A stretch of DNA of 64,000 bases, from assembly GCF_025466085.1 (NCBI RefSeq), contig NZ_JANLOD010000001.1, positions 1 to 64,000 of the forward strand, given 5' to 3'. The stretch's first letter is position 1; every line of letters starts with the position of its first letter. The notes below the pieces were generated by a model that ran no database searches, was not told the origin of the DNA, and was given only the letters and a program-made list of their open reading frames with translations. Both the position numbers and the translations under genes were made by a program. Below, piece by piece: positions 17,975 to 25,629 of this stretch. This DNA is from Pseudomonas sp. 14P_8.1_Bac3 (GTDB taxonomy: Bacteria > Pseudomonadota > Gammaproteobacteria > Pseudomonadales > Pseudomonadaceae).

Positions 17975-20900
17975 CAGAGCTGCACCGGCATGCGAAAAGT
18001 ACGCAGTACGCTCAAGTCGAACGGGTTCGGTGTACGCTGGCTCGACAGCAGGTAGTTGGCACGCAGGCCCCCTACATCGGCCTTCAGGACCAACACATCA
18101 CGACCGCTCAGGTACTCGGTCTGCATCAGGTCGAACATACGGAAAAGTGACCACGGTCCGGTGTTCTTCTCGATGCCGATCGGGCGACCAACCATTTTTT
18201 CGAGGACCAGGCTGGTGCGACCGTCCTCAGCATCGGTCGGCCATTTGAACGACACCGGCACGATCGGGCCGTGACGGTATTCGATGGTTTTGTCGCCGAA
18301 CTTGAATTCGGAACGGCTGACCGCCGGGTCGAGGGTGTACGGTTCCAGTTTGAACTGCACGTGCGGTTCGGCCGGGTTGATCGAGAAGAAACTTTGGCGG
18401 ATCACTTTTGCCGCAGCCATCTGATCAAGGTAGACCTTGGAGATCGGCAGGCTGAGACCGTCGATGCTGCGCAGGCGATAGGTGCCCGGATCGCCACTGA
18501 CGAACGGACGCATGTAGTGATCAAAGAAGCGATCGGCAATGCCTTGTGCCTTGAAAAAATCGCGGAAATCGCTGATCGCCACGTCGCTGGTGCTGTGGGC
18601 GCTGAACGGGTAGCGCTTGTTGATCGCCTTGCCGTAAAAGCTGTACAGCTCGCTCTGATAACGCTGGTTCAGGTAGTGATAGGAGTGATTGAGCACCAGA
18701 CGCCAGGTGTCTTCGGCCAGCATGTTGAACCACGCGCTGACCGGCCGCGGCAGACGGTTCGACGCGTTGCGCAGATTGCTCAGCGCATCGCGCTGGCCGC
18801 TCATGCGGGTCTTGGCCATTTCGAACGCGGCCTGCTCCGGCGCACTGGCACGGGCGAGGCTCGCCAGTTGCGTCTGCAGGTCATTGAGCGCATTCAACGC
18901 CGGGATCAGATCAGCGGCCGGACCGTCGTTTTCGTCCAGCAACCGATGCAGCGGTTCAAAGCGACGTTGCAGGGACTTCTTCGCGGTGTCCGGCAGGTTC
19001 TTGCTCCTGTCGACGGCCTTGTCCACTGACGCCACGGCCAGCTTCCCGAGCTTGCCGCCCTTCTCGCCCAGTGTCTCCATGGTGTCTGCGGCCGCGGCGA
19101 TACTGTCCGCCACGCTGTTGAAACGGGTGTGCTCGCGCACTTCCATCAGCAATTGCAGCACCGGGGAGTTAGCCGAGGTCAGGCCTGCCAGTTGCTCGGC
19201 GCCCTCGCCCACGTCGCTGATCGGTGGCAGGGCCACCCGGCCGACCGCTTCACTCCAGAAGTTGGCGTAATCGCGGAAATACAGTTGCTCCAGCTCGACC
19301 ATCAAGCGACGCAAGTCCATGCCGCTGATACCCTCACCTTCGCCCAGCACCCAGTTGTCACGCAGGATATCGGTCACCAGCGCGGAGCCCTGGACCGAGA
19401 AATACTGCTGATAGCCCTGTTGCGTGTAGAACCCCGGGATCACGTAATCGGTACCGACAAACCGCCCGCCCTGCGACCCCAGGTGTTGGCTCAAGCGGTA
19501 TTCCGGCAAGGTGCGGGCCTGCTCGCGCAGCATTCGGTAAACCACGTTGGCCAGCGACTCGCTGCGCAACACCTGCCGCGCCTGAGTCACCAACTGATCG
19601 TTGAGCGGGTAAATGAACGGCTGCTCGAGCAAACGCTCGAAGTGGCTGTTCAGACCGTTCTGCACGGCGGCGTTGCCGGCGTACCGTTGGGACCATTCAG
19701 CGGCCACCCACTCCTTGAGCCATGCCGCGTCGCGGCGATCCTTCATGCCCAGCATCAGGTACGCACGCAGGCTGTTGATCAAGCGTTCGCGGTCCTTCAT
19801 GTTGACGCGGATCTGCCCTTCCAGCAGCGTCGCGACCGTCGGCAGCAACTGCGTTTCGAGCTCGCGCTCGTAAACCCCGCTGACCACCGGATTGACGACT
19901 TCGCCCTGGTACAGGCCACTGCGCTCGCGGTAACCCACGTCAGCTTTTTTCGGGAAGACCTGGGTCGCCGCGTAGCGGGTGTCGAGGGTCTTGAGCACAC
20001 CCACGGCATCGTCATGCGCGGTCAGTGCCGAGCGCGGAGTGGCCAGCTGGCGCAGCTGCTCCAGGCGCTCATGGTTGGCCGAGAACCCGCTCGCCCACCA
20101 CAGACCGAACAGGCTCAGCACCGCCAATGCGCCGACGTACAACGCACGCTGGCCCCAGTGGATGCGCCTGCGTTCACGCTTGTCCAGACCGGCCAAATCG
20201 GCCTCGGGAAAAATCACCCGGCTGAACAGGTGGTGAATGAATCGCGAACGGCCGCTGCGCAGGGTTGGCACTGCGCCGGCCTGGTTTCCAGATGTCACGC
20301 CAGTGTCGGCGCTGCCCGGGTCGGTTTCCTTGGTCAGATACGGTGCGCTGGTCAGGTAGAAACCGCGCAACTGGCTGGCACGCTGGTACCGGTTGCCCGT
20401 GAATGCCATCTCGACGAAATGACACAGGGGCTCGCCGATCCGCCCCAGTTGATGGGGGAAGTCGAGAATGCGACCACGACGCTGGGTGTTGCGCTCCTGG
20501 TGCATGCGCGTGATGACCTGGCTGTCGAGGCGACGCAACAACGCTTCGAACTCAGCGCGCAGCAAGGTCGCGTCGGTGCCGCTCTGCTCGATGCGGAAGC
20601 TGGTGCCGAGTACCTGATCGCTTTCTTCGCGGGTCAGCTGGTCGAAGAACTCGTCGAAACCGAGTAGCTTGTCCGCCTTGCTCAGCACCAGGTAAACCGG
20701 CACATCGACGTGCAGTTGCTGATGCACGTCCTGCAGGCGTCCACGCACTTGGCAAGCCAGCGCCTTTAGGGCATCCGGGGTCGCGCCCAGCAGCGTTTCC
20801 ACCGAAAGGGTCACCAGCACACCATTCAACGGACGGTTACGGCGACGCTTGCGCAGCAGGTCGAGCAAGGTGTTCCAGGCGCGGCCATCGACGGCGACAT

Positions 20901-21486
20901 CCCCGTGGGTCAGGTAACGCCCGGCGGTGTCGATCAGCACCCCGTGGTCAGCGAAATACCAGTCGCAATGACGGGTGCCTGCGGTGTCGCGGGTCAGCTT
21001 GCGCTCAACCCTGTTGATTGGAAACTCAAGGCCCGAGAAATCCAGCAAGCTGGTTTTTCCGCTGCCCTGCGGGCCGATCAGCAGGTACCACGGCAAATCA
21101 CTGCGCCAGCGTTCGCTGCGGCCGCGATACAGGCTTGAGGTCTTGAGGATATTCAGTGCGTCCTTGAAATGAGCCCGAAGCGCCTTTTCCTCTTTATCGA
21201 TTTGTTCTTCACGGCGAATACGGTCCTGCCCGTCCTCGGTGACTTCAATGGCTGTTTTACGCACACCGGCGCGCCAGCTGACGAAGACCATGGTCAGGCC
21301 CCAGATCAGGAACAGCACACTGATGCTCAGCAAGCGGGAGGTCGAGGCTTCCCAGAACTTGTAATCGTCGACCGCCAGCAGCGGCCCGGCGAACCAAACC
21401 AGCAGTGCAACGAACAGCACCAGCAGCAAGGTCCAGACCCAGGTCTGGCGCAGCAATGCGCCGATTTTCTTGAAAAACTTTTTCAT
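17974..21486 (-). CDS. tssM: T6SS membrane-complex protein TssM (IcmF)
   Basis: TssM forms, with TssJ and TssL, the envelope-spanning channel of the T6SS. The 1170-aa protein has membrane spans at about residues 19-36 and 53-72, a Walker A motif GPQGSGKT near 138-145 in the cytoplasmic GTPase-like domain, a third span around residue 445 (ALYVGALAVLSLFGLWWASG) and a large periplasmic region ending in the IcmF C-terminal domain (PGPWSLFRMFD). The Walker motif suggests an ATP-hydrolysing version. The ATG at 21486 is chosen over the GTG one codon earlier because AGGGA is better spaced. Confidence 0.96.
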   Translation of the reverse strand: MKKFFKKIGALLRQTWVWTLLLVLFVALLVWFAGPLLAVDDYKFWEASTSRLLSISVLFLIWGLTMVFVSWRAGVRKTAIEVTEDGQDRIRREEQIDKEEKALRAHFKDALNILKTSSLYRGRSERWRSDLPWYLLIGPQGSGKTSLLDFSGLEFPINRVERKLTRDTAGTRHCDWYFADHGVLIDTAGRYLTHGDVAVDGRAWNTLLDLLRKRRRNRPLNGVLVTLSVETLLGATPDALKALACQVRGRLQDVHQQLHVDVPVYLVLSKADKLLGFDEFFDQLTREESDQVLGTSFRIEQSGTDATLLRAEFEALLRRLDSQVITRMHQERNTQRRGRILDFPHQLGRIGEPLCHFVEMAFTGNRYQRASQLRGFYLTSAPYLTKETDPGSADTGVTSGNQAGAVPTLRSGRSRFIHHLFSRVIFPEADLAGLDKRERRRIHWGQRALYVGALAVLSLFGLWWASGFSANHERLEQLRQLATPRSALTAHDDAVGVLKTLDTRYAATQVFPKKADVGYRERSGLYQGEVVNPVVSGVYERELETQLLPTVATLLEGQIRVNMKDRERLINSLRAYLMLGMKDRRDAAWLKEWVAAEWSQRYAGNAAVQNGLNSHFERLLEQPFIYPLNDQLVTQARQVLRSESLANVVYRMLREQARTLPEYRLSQHLGSQGGRFVGTDYVIPGFYTQQGYQQYFSVQGSALVTDILRDNWVLGEGEGISGMDLRRLMVELEQLYFRDYANFWSEAVGRVALPPISDVGEGAEQLAGLTSANSPVLQLLMEVREHTRFNSVADSIAAAADTMETLGEKGGKLGKLAVASVDKAVDRSKNLPDTAKKSLQRRFEPLHRLLDENDGPAADLIPALNALNDLQTQLASLARASAPEQAAFEMAKTRMSGQRDALSNLRNASNRLPRPVSAWFNMLAEDTWRLVLNHSYHYLNQRYQSELYSFYGKAINKRYPFSAHSTSDVAISDFRDFFKAQGIADRFFDHYMRPFVSGDPGTYRLRSIDGLSLPISKVYLDQMAAAKVIRQSFFSINPAEPHVQFKLEPYTLDPAVSRSEFKFGDKTIEYRHGPIVPVSFKWPTDAEDGRTSLVLEKMVGRPIGIEKNTGPWSLFRMFDLMQTEYLSGRDVLVLKADVGGLRANYLLSSQRTPNPFDLSVLRTFRMPVQL

Positions 21487-21499
21487 CACACGTCCCTGC

Positions 21500-22375
21500 T
21501 TAAGGCTGCGACTGCGGCTGGACCCAGATGGGGTCCAGGGTCTGATAAGGTCGCAGCACGGTGTCGCGTTGCTCGCTCAGCACCCAGGCGAACCCCGAAT
21601 ACATCACCACCAGGCAGACCACGGTGAACGCCACCACCGTCCACGTCGGCACGATGTGCACCAGGCTGCGGCGCTGATCGTTCAGGCCTTCCCAGTTCGG
21701 CGACAACTCACGCGGTACGTCGCCGCGCAGCTGACGAATCTGCCGATACAAGGCGTCGCGGATGCGTTCGAGTTCGACGATGCCGCGAGTCTGCACGCGG
21801 TACTTGCCTTCGAAACCGAGGGACAGGCACACGTACATCAGCTCTAGCATCGGCAGGTGCTTGACCGGATTCTTCGACACCAGATCCAGCAGCTGGAAGA
21901 ACTTCTCGCCGCCGGAGGTTTCGTTGTGGAAGCTGCTGAGCAAGCTCATCTGCGACCAATTGCTGGCACCTCCCCATGACGTGGTCACGACGGCTTCGTC
22001 GATCACGGTGCAGAGCAGGTAACGCGCAATCGACACCTCGCTGCTTTCGCAGCCGCCATGCTGTGCGCGCTTCTCAAATTGCTGCAATGCAATCGTCAGT
22101 CGCTCTTTTAGCGCATGCACATCATCGGGAGTGGTGCGGTGCTTGAGTCGTACCACTTCCGATAACAGATCGGCGGCAGCAGCCACCAGCGTATTGAGAC
22201 GGATATTGAATGACTCCGCCGGTCCCTGGCTTGAGGCGTAGATCATCCGCTCTTCAAGTTGTTCGAACTGCGGTGGTGAAGCGAAATCGGTCAGCGGACC
22301 CTGCGCCGGGCCGTGGCCGCCGCGGTCGAGCAGGATGGTCTTCTCGTCCTGAGGGTGTTCCGTATCCTTGTTCAT
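21500..22375 (-). CDS. tssL: T6SS membrane-complex protein TssL (DotU/IcmH)
   Basis: TssL is the inner-membrane partner of TssM, with a cytoplasmic hook domain. The 291-aa protein has a polar N-terminus, the DotU domain (NTLVAAAADLLSEVVRLK ... CTVIDEAVVTTSWG ... LELMYVCLSLGFEGKYR) and one C-terminal span at about residues 245-265. It ends shortly afterwards, so it lacks the peptidoglycan-binding OmpA domain carried by extended TssL proteins. Anchoring to the cell wall must come from another protein. It lies between tssK (5 bp) and tssM (13 bp). Confidence 0.95.
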   Translation of the reverse strand: MNKDTEHPQDEKTILLDRGGHGPAQGPLTDFASPPQFEQLEERMIYASSQGPAESFNIRLNTLVAAAADLLSEVVRLKHRTTPDDVHALKERLTIALQQFEKRAQHGGCESSEVSIARYLLCTVIDEAVVTTSWGGASNWSQMSLLSSFHNETSGGEKFFQLLDLVSKNPVKHLPMLELMYVCLSLGFEGKYRVQTRGIVELERIRDALYRQIRQLRGDVPRELSPNWEGLNDQRRSLVHIVPTWTVVAFTVVCLVVMYSGFAWVLSEQRDTVLRPYQTLDPIWVQPQSQP

Positions 22376-22380
22376 GTCGG

Positions 22381-23712
22381 TCAGTTCCTGATGGCCCAGA
22401 ATTTCAGTTCAAGCTCGGCAAATTCGCCGGACACGTGGAACGCGAAGCCGCCGGAGCGCTGGAGTTGCGCCAGGTCTTCGGAACTGAGCTCAAGGATGAA
22501 ATAGGTTTTGTTGGAGTGAAACGCGATCTGCCGTGGGGCCACCGGCAACGGTTTGACCTTGATGCCCGGCAGATGCAGGTTGACCAACTGGCGGATGTGC
22601 TCCACCGGGCCGACCTTGAGGTGCGCGGGCAAGCGTTGGCGCAGTGCGTCGGAGTCGCAATTGGCACTGGCGGCGAGCACGAACGACGCCGAGCCCAGCA
22701 GTGTGTGGTCGTTCAGCGGCGAGACACTGATCCCGTACTGGCGCGCTTGCAGCTCCAGTTCGATGGCGTGTTGCTCAAGCACCATCGACAGCACCTGACG
22801 GATCGCGTCCATCAGTTTGCGGAAGCTCGCGCCCTGGTCGCTGTGCTGGTAATGGCTGTCCAGCCGCGGGCGTTTGCTATCACTGGAGAAGGTCGCCAGT
22901 TCGCCGAGCAGGGTCAGTAACGTGCAGTACAAGGTTTCCGGATGCACCTGCTCCAGACCGAGATAATGACGCAGCAGTGGCTCGGTGCGATTGATCAGTT
23001 GCAGCATCATGAAGTCGCCGACTTCCGCGCCACCGACCTTGCCGTTGCAGCGAATGCGTTCGGCGAGGGTGTCGCCGCGATGGCCGAGAAGGCTGATCAC
23101 TTCTTTCAGGCAGGACAGCAAATAACTGGACGCATGTGCCTGGAGGTAGGTCGGCTCGAAGCCCGGATCGAGACTGATCACGCCATCGGGCGTGGTGTCG
23201 AGCACCTCGCAGATCTTCAGTTTCACGTAGGCCTGATCGCTCTGCTGCTCGCCGAGCAACAGTTTGAAGTCCGGACGGCCGCAGCTGACCTGGCGGGCGC
23301 AATGGTCGCCGGCATTGGAATCGGCGACATCAGCTTCGTAGGCGATGTAGCGCGCCAGCATGTCGGCCTGCTCCAAACGGCGCGACTCGATGTGGTTGCC
23401 GGTGACCAGCGGCAGCGCCAGATAGACCGGTGTATTGCCAGTATTGGGCGGCACGTCGAGTGCCAGCGGTTGGGTGTGGCCCTCGAGTTCGAACAGGCTT
23501 CCGTCCGGCAGGATTCCCGAAGCCCGGCTGAGCACCAGCTTGCCCATGTTGAGAAAGTGCAGGTCGATTTCCAGGCTGAGGAAGCCCCAGGTGTAACGGC
23601 CCAGCAACCGGGTGCGGGTCTTCATCTGGTGGTCGTAGTAGCGATCGTTGTGCTGGAAGTGCTGGGGACGCAGCAGCATGCCTTCCTGCCAAATGACTTT
23701 ATCGGCATTCAT
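22381..23712 (-). CDS. tssK: T6SS baseplate protein TssK
   Basis: TssK is the trimeric adaptor that links the baseplate to the TssJLM membrane complex. The 443-aa protein opens with VIWQEGMLLRPQHFQ, the hallmark of the family, and continues with the IPxGSxFELEGH-type segment and the FxLSxEDLAQL-like C-terminus. The size equals the family norm. It begins 2 bp after the tssJ stop. Confidence 0.96.
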   Translation of the reverse strand: MNADKVIWQEGMLLRPQHFQHNDRYYDHQMKTRTRLLGRYTWGFLSLEIDLHFLNMGKLVLSRASGILPDGSLFELEGHTQPLALDVPPNTGNTPVYLALPLVTGNHIESRRLEQADMLARYIAYEADVADSNAGDHCARQVSCGRPDFKLLLGEQQSDQAYVKLKICEVLDTTPDGVISLDPGFEPTYLQAHASSYLLSCLKEVISLLGHRGDTLAERIRCNGKVGGAEVGDFMMLQLINRTEPLLRHYLGLEQVHPETLYCTLLTLLGELATFSSDSKRPRLDSHYQHSDQGASFRKLMDAIRQVLSMVLEQHAIELELQARQYGISVSPLNDHTLLGSASFVLAASANCDSDALRQRLPAHLKVGPVEHIRQLVNLHLPGIKVKPLPVAPRQIAFHSNKTYFILELSSEDLAQLQRSGGFAFHVSGEFAELELKFWAIRN

Positions 23713-23714
23713 GG

Positions 23715-24224
23715 TCAGTCATCCGCCTTGACGAGGGTTGCGTTACCGTTACGAATACCGGACTGGTCGAGGGTCAGGTCTGCGTCGGTGATAGCCATTG
23801 GTGTGACCGGCACCGTGTAACGCCAGCGCGTTTCCGGCAGGTCGCGGTAGGCCGCGAGAATGCCGACGTAGCGGCTTCCTTCCTTCACGCTGAGCTTGAG
23901 TGACAGGGTTTCACCTGGGCGCAATTCAACTTCTTCACTGGCCACCAGGTCGGGGGCCAGGGATTCCCTGGCGCGTTCGTACAGGCTGAAAAAGTCGGCA
24001 TTCTCGAACGCCACCGGGTGCTTGAGCTCGAACAGGCGCACGACGATCGGTGATGGGCGCCCGTTGAGATCCGGGTTCAGCTGATCACTGCCGCTCAGTG
24101 TCAGATTGACTTTGGTGACCTGGGAAAACGGCGACAGCGACGAGCATCCAGCGAGCAGCACCATCGCCATTAGCACCGTCAGCCTCTTGAAAAAAATGGT
24201 CGGGCAGCGAGACATGCGCATCAT
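23715..24224 (-). CDS. tssJ: T6SS outer-membrane lipoprotein TssJ
   Basis: TssJ is the outer-membrane lipoprotein that caps the TssLM complex. The 169-aa precursor has a basic hydrophobic signal and the lipobox LLAGC with Cys27, followed by Ser-Ser (outer-membrane sorting). The mature beta-sandwich includes VRLFELKHPVAFENADFFSLYE, typical of the family. Three ATGs are possible (24224, 24221, 24215). The first overlaps the fha stop as ATGA and is kept for that reason. Confidence 0.94.
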   Translation of the reverse strand: MMRMSRCPTIFFKRLTVLMAMVLLAGCSSLSPFSQVTKVNLTLSGSDQLNPDLNGRPSPIVVRLFELKHPVAFENADFFSLYERARESLAPDLVASEEVELRPGETLSLKLSVKEGSRYVGILAAYRDLPETRWRYTVPVTPMAITDADLTLDQSGIRNGNATLVKADD

Positions 24225-25417
24225 CCTTGGTGGTCGGTGTGAAGGGTGGAAATCAGACGGATCTGTTCTTCGTACGCCTGGGCGAAGTCGCGGGCCAGCA
24301 GACGCTCGCTCCAGTCATCGTCCTGACGCAAGGCCTGGTAATAACGACCGTAGGCTCTCCAGCGACTGCCCGACGTGGCCAGCAACGGCGGATTGTCGCG
24401 CTCGAAACGCAAGGTCAGTTGCTGTGGCGAAAAGTGCTCCAGCGCACCCCGGACGGCGGCTCGACTGGCGGTCAGCAGAGCGACCTGATGCGCCTGCAAA
24501 TCGCGGAACGCACGAGCGATCGATTGCTCGGCCGGCAACTGGCCCGGCCTGTTCGGCTGTAACAGGATGCCCAGCGCATCACTGGCATCGACGGTGAATT
24601 TCAGCGGGTTTTTCTGCGCGCCTTGTACGCTGGTCTGGGCGAGTCGCAGTTCGTTTTTCAGTTCGCTGCGGGTGTGCAGGCTCTGCTGCAAGCCGCCAAC
24701 GCTTTGCTTGAGCAGGCGTGCGGCATTCAGCGCCAGGGCTTCACGGGCGTCGTGGTCGAGACCGTTGAGGTCCACGCCCAGGGCGGCCCCGAAGTGCTCC
24801 CAGAAACCATCGCTCTGGCGCTCCCGTGCGGTTGGCATAGCGGCCGGCGCGTGTTCAGCCGGGGGGTCGATCAGCTCGGGCACCATCAGGCGTTCCATGT
24901 CGATGCGCGCGTAGTCGGCGCGTTGACGGGGGTCCTCGACGGGGGTGTCCGGGGAGATCAATGCGTCGATTTCCGAATACTCGTGCGCTTGCTGATGGAA
25001 AGCGTTCAACGGGTCGAGGTCGAGGAACGCGTCGTCCGGAATAACGCTGCCCGCTGGTAGCGGGCGACCCACTTCCTGCTCAACAGTCGCCGGGTCGCGC
25101 ACCAGTTGCGCACGGATCTCGAAATGTCCCAGCACGTAAACGCTGTCATGCTCGATGCGCATCGCTTCGCCCTTGCGCAGGAGCGCACCGTTTGCGCGGT
25201 TCTGGATACCGTTGCTGCTGGTATCGGTCAGGAAAAACGTACCGTCACGAAAGCTGATCAACGCGTGGTGATTGGACAGCAGACGTTTGCGATCCGGGAT
25301 AACCCAGTCGCAATCTTCGCTCCGGCCAATCACCCCACCGGTCTGTTTGAAGGTTTTCTGACTCAGCACCTTTGGCACGAACTGCTGAGGGTTGAGTATT
25401 TCCAGGACCAGTTCCAT
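24221..25417 (-). CDS. tagH: T6SS FHA-domain protein (TagH/Fha)
   Basis: This 398-aa protein has an N-terminal forkhead-associated domain (about residues 1-100) with GRSEDCDWVIPD, the SNHH and SSNGIQN motifs that bind phosphothreonine. Its C-terminal part (about 230-390) matches the T6SS FHA-associated domain (FWEHFGAALGVDLNGL ... AFRDLQAHQVALLTASRAAV). The FHA domain is probably the reader of Stk1 phosphorylation, by analogy with other systems. The ATG at 25417 has AAGGAG upstream and is preferred to an in-frame codon seven residues earlier. Confidence 0.93.
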   Translation of the reverse strand: MELVLEILNPQQFVPKVLSQKTFKQTGGVIGRSEDCDWVIPDRKRLLSNHHALISFRDGTFFLTDTSSNGIQNRANGALLRKGEAMRIEHDSVYVLGHFEIRAQLVRDPATVEQEVGRPLPAGSVIPDDAFLDLDPLNAFHQQAHEYSEIDALISPDTPVEDPRQRADYARIDMERLMVPELIDPPAEHAPAAMPTARERQSDGFWEHFGAALGVDLNGLDHDAREALALNAARLLKQSVGGLQQSLHTRSELKNELRLAQTSVQGAQKNPLKFTVDASDALGILLQPNRPGQLPAEQSIARAFRDLQAHQVALLTASRAAVRGALEHFSPQQLTLRFERDNPPLLATSGSRWRAYGRYYQALRQDDDWSERLLARDFAQAYEEQIRLISTLHTDHQG

Positions 25418-25434
25418 GGTGAGACTCCTTGCGA

Positions 25435-25575
25435 TCACTTGCCGCGATTGACCGCCTGAGGATCACCCAACGGGCGATAGGCGTTGTCGTTGAATGTGTA
25501 ATTGCCGCTGCAGCCGCCCAGGCCGCATAGAACGACCAGGGTCAGCAGGACGGCGTACCAGTGACGGACAGGCAT
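25435..25575 (-). CDS. 46-aa T6SS-cluster lipoprotein
   Basis: A very short gene encodes MPVRHWYAVLLTLVVLCGLG then GCSGNYTFND and a polar tail ending VNRGK, 46 aa in all. The signal peptide has the lipobox GLGGC with Cys22, so the mature lipopeptide has only about 25 residues. GGAG lies about 9 bases before the ATG. It sits between tssH (54 bp) and fha (17 bp). In the P. aeruginosa HSI-II cluster a small open frame occupies the equivalent place between sfa2 and fha2, as I recall. Its role is unknown; a minimal periplasmic accessory factor is conceivable. Confidence 0.8.
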   Translation of the reverse strand: MPVRHWYAVLLTLVVLCGLGGCSGNYTFNDNAYRPLGDPQAVNRGK

Positions 25576-25629
25576 CAGAGGGTCTCCAGGGGTAGAAAAA
25601 ACGAAGCGAACGCCGTTCGGACAAACACT

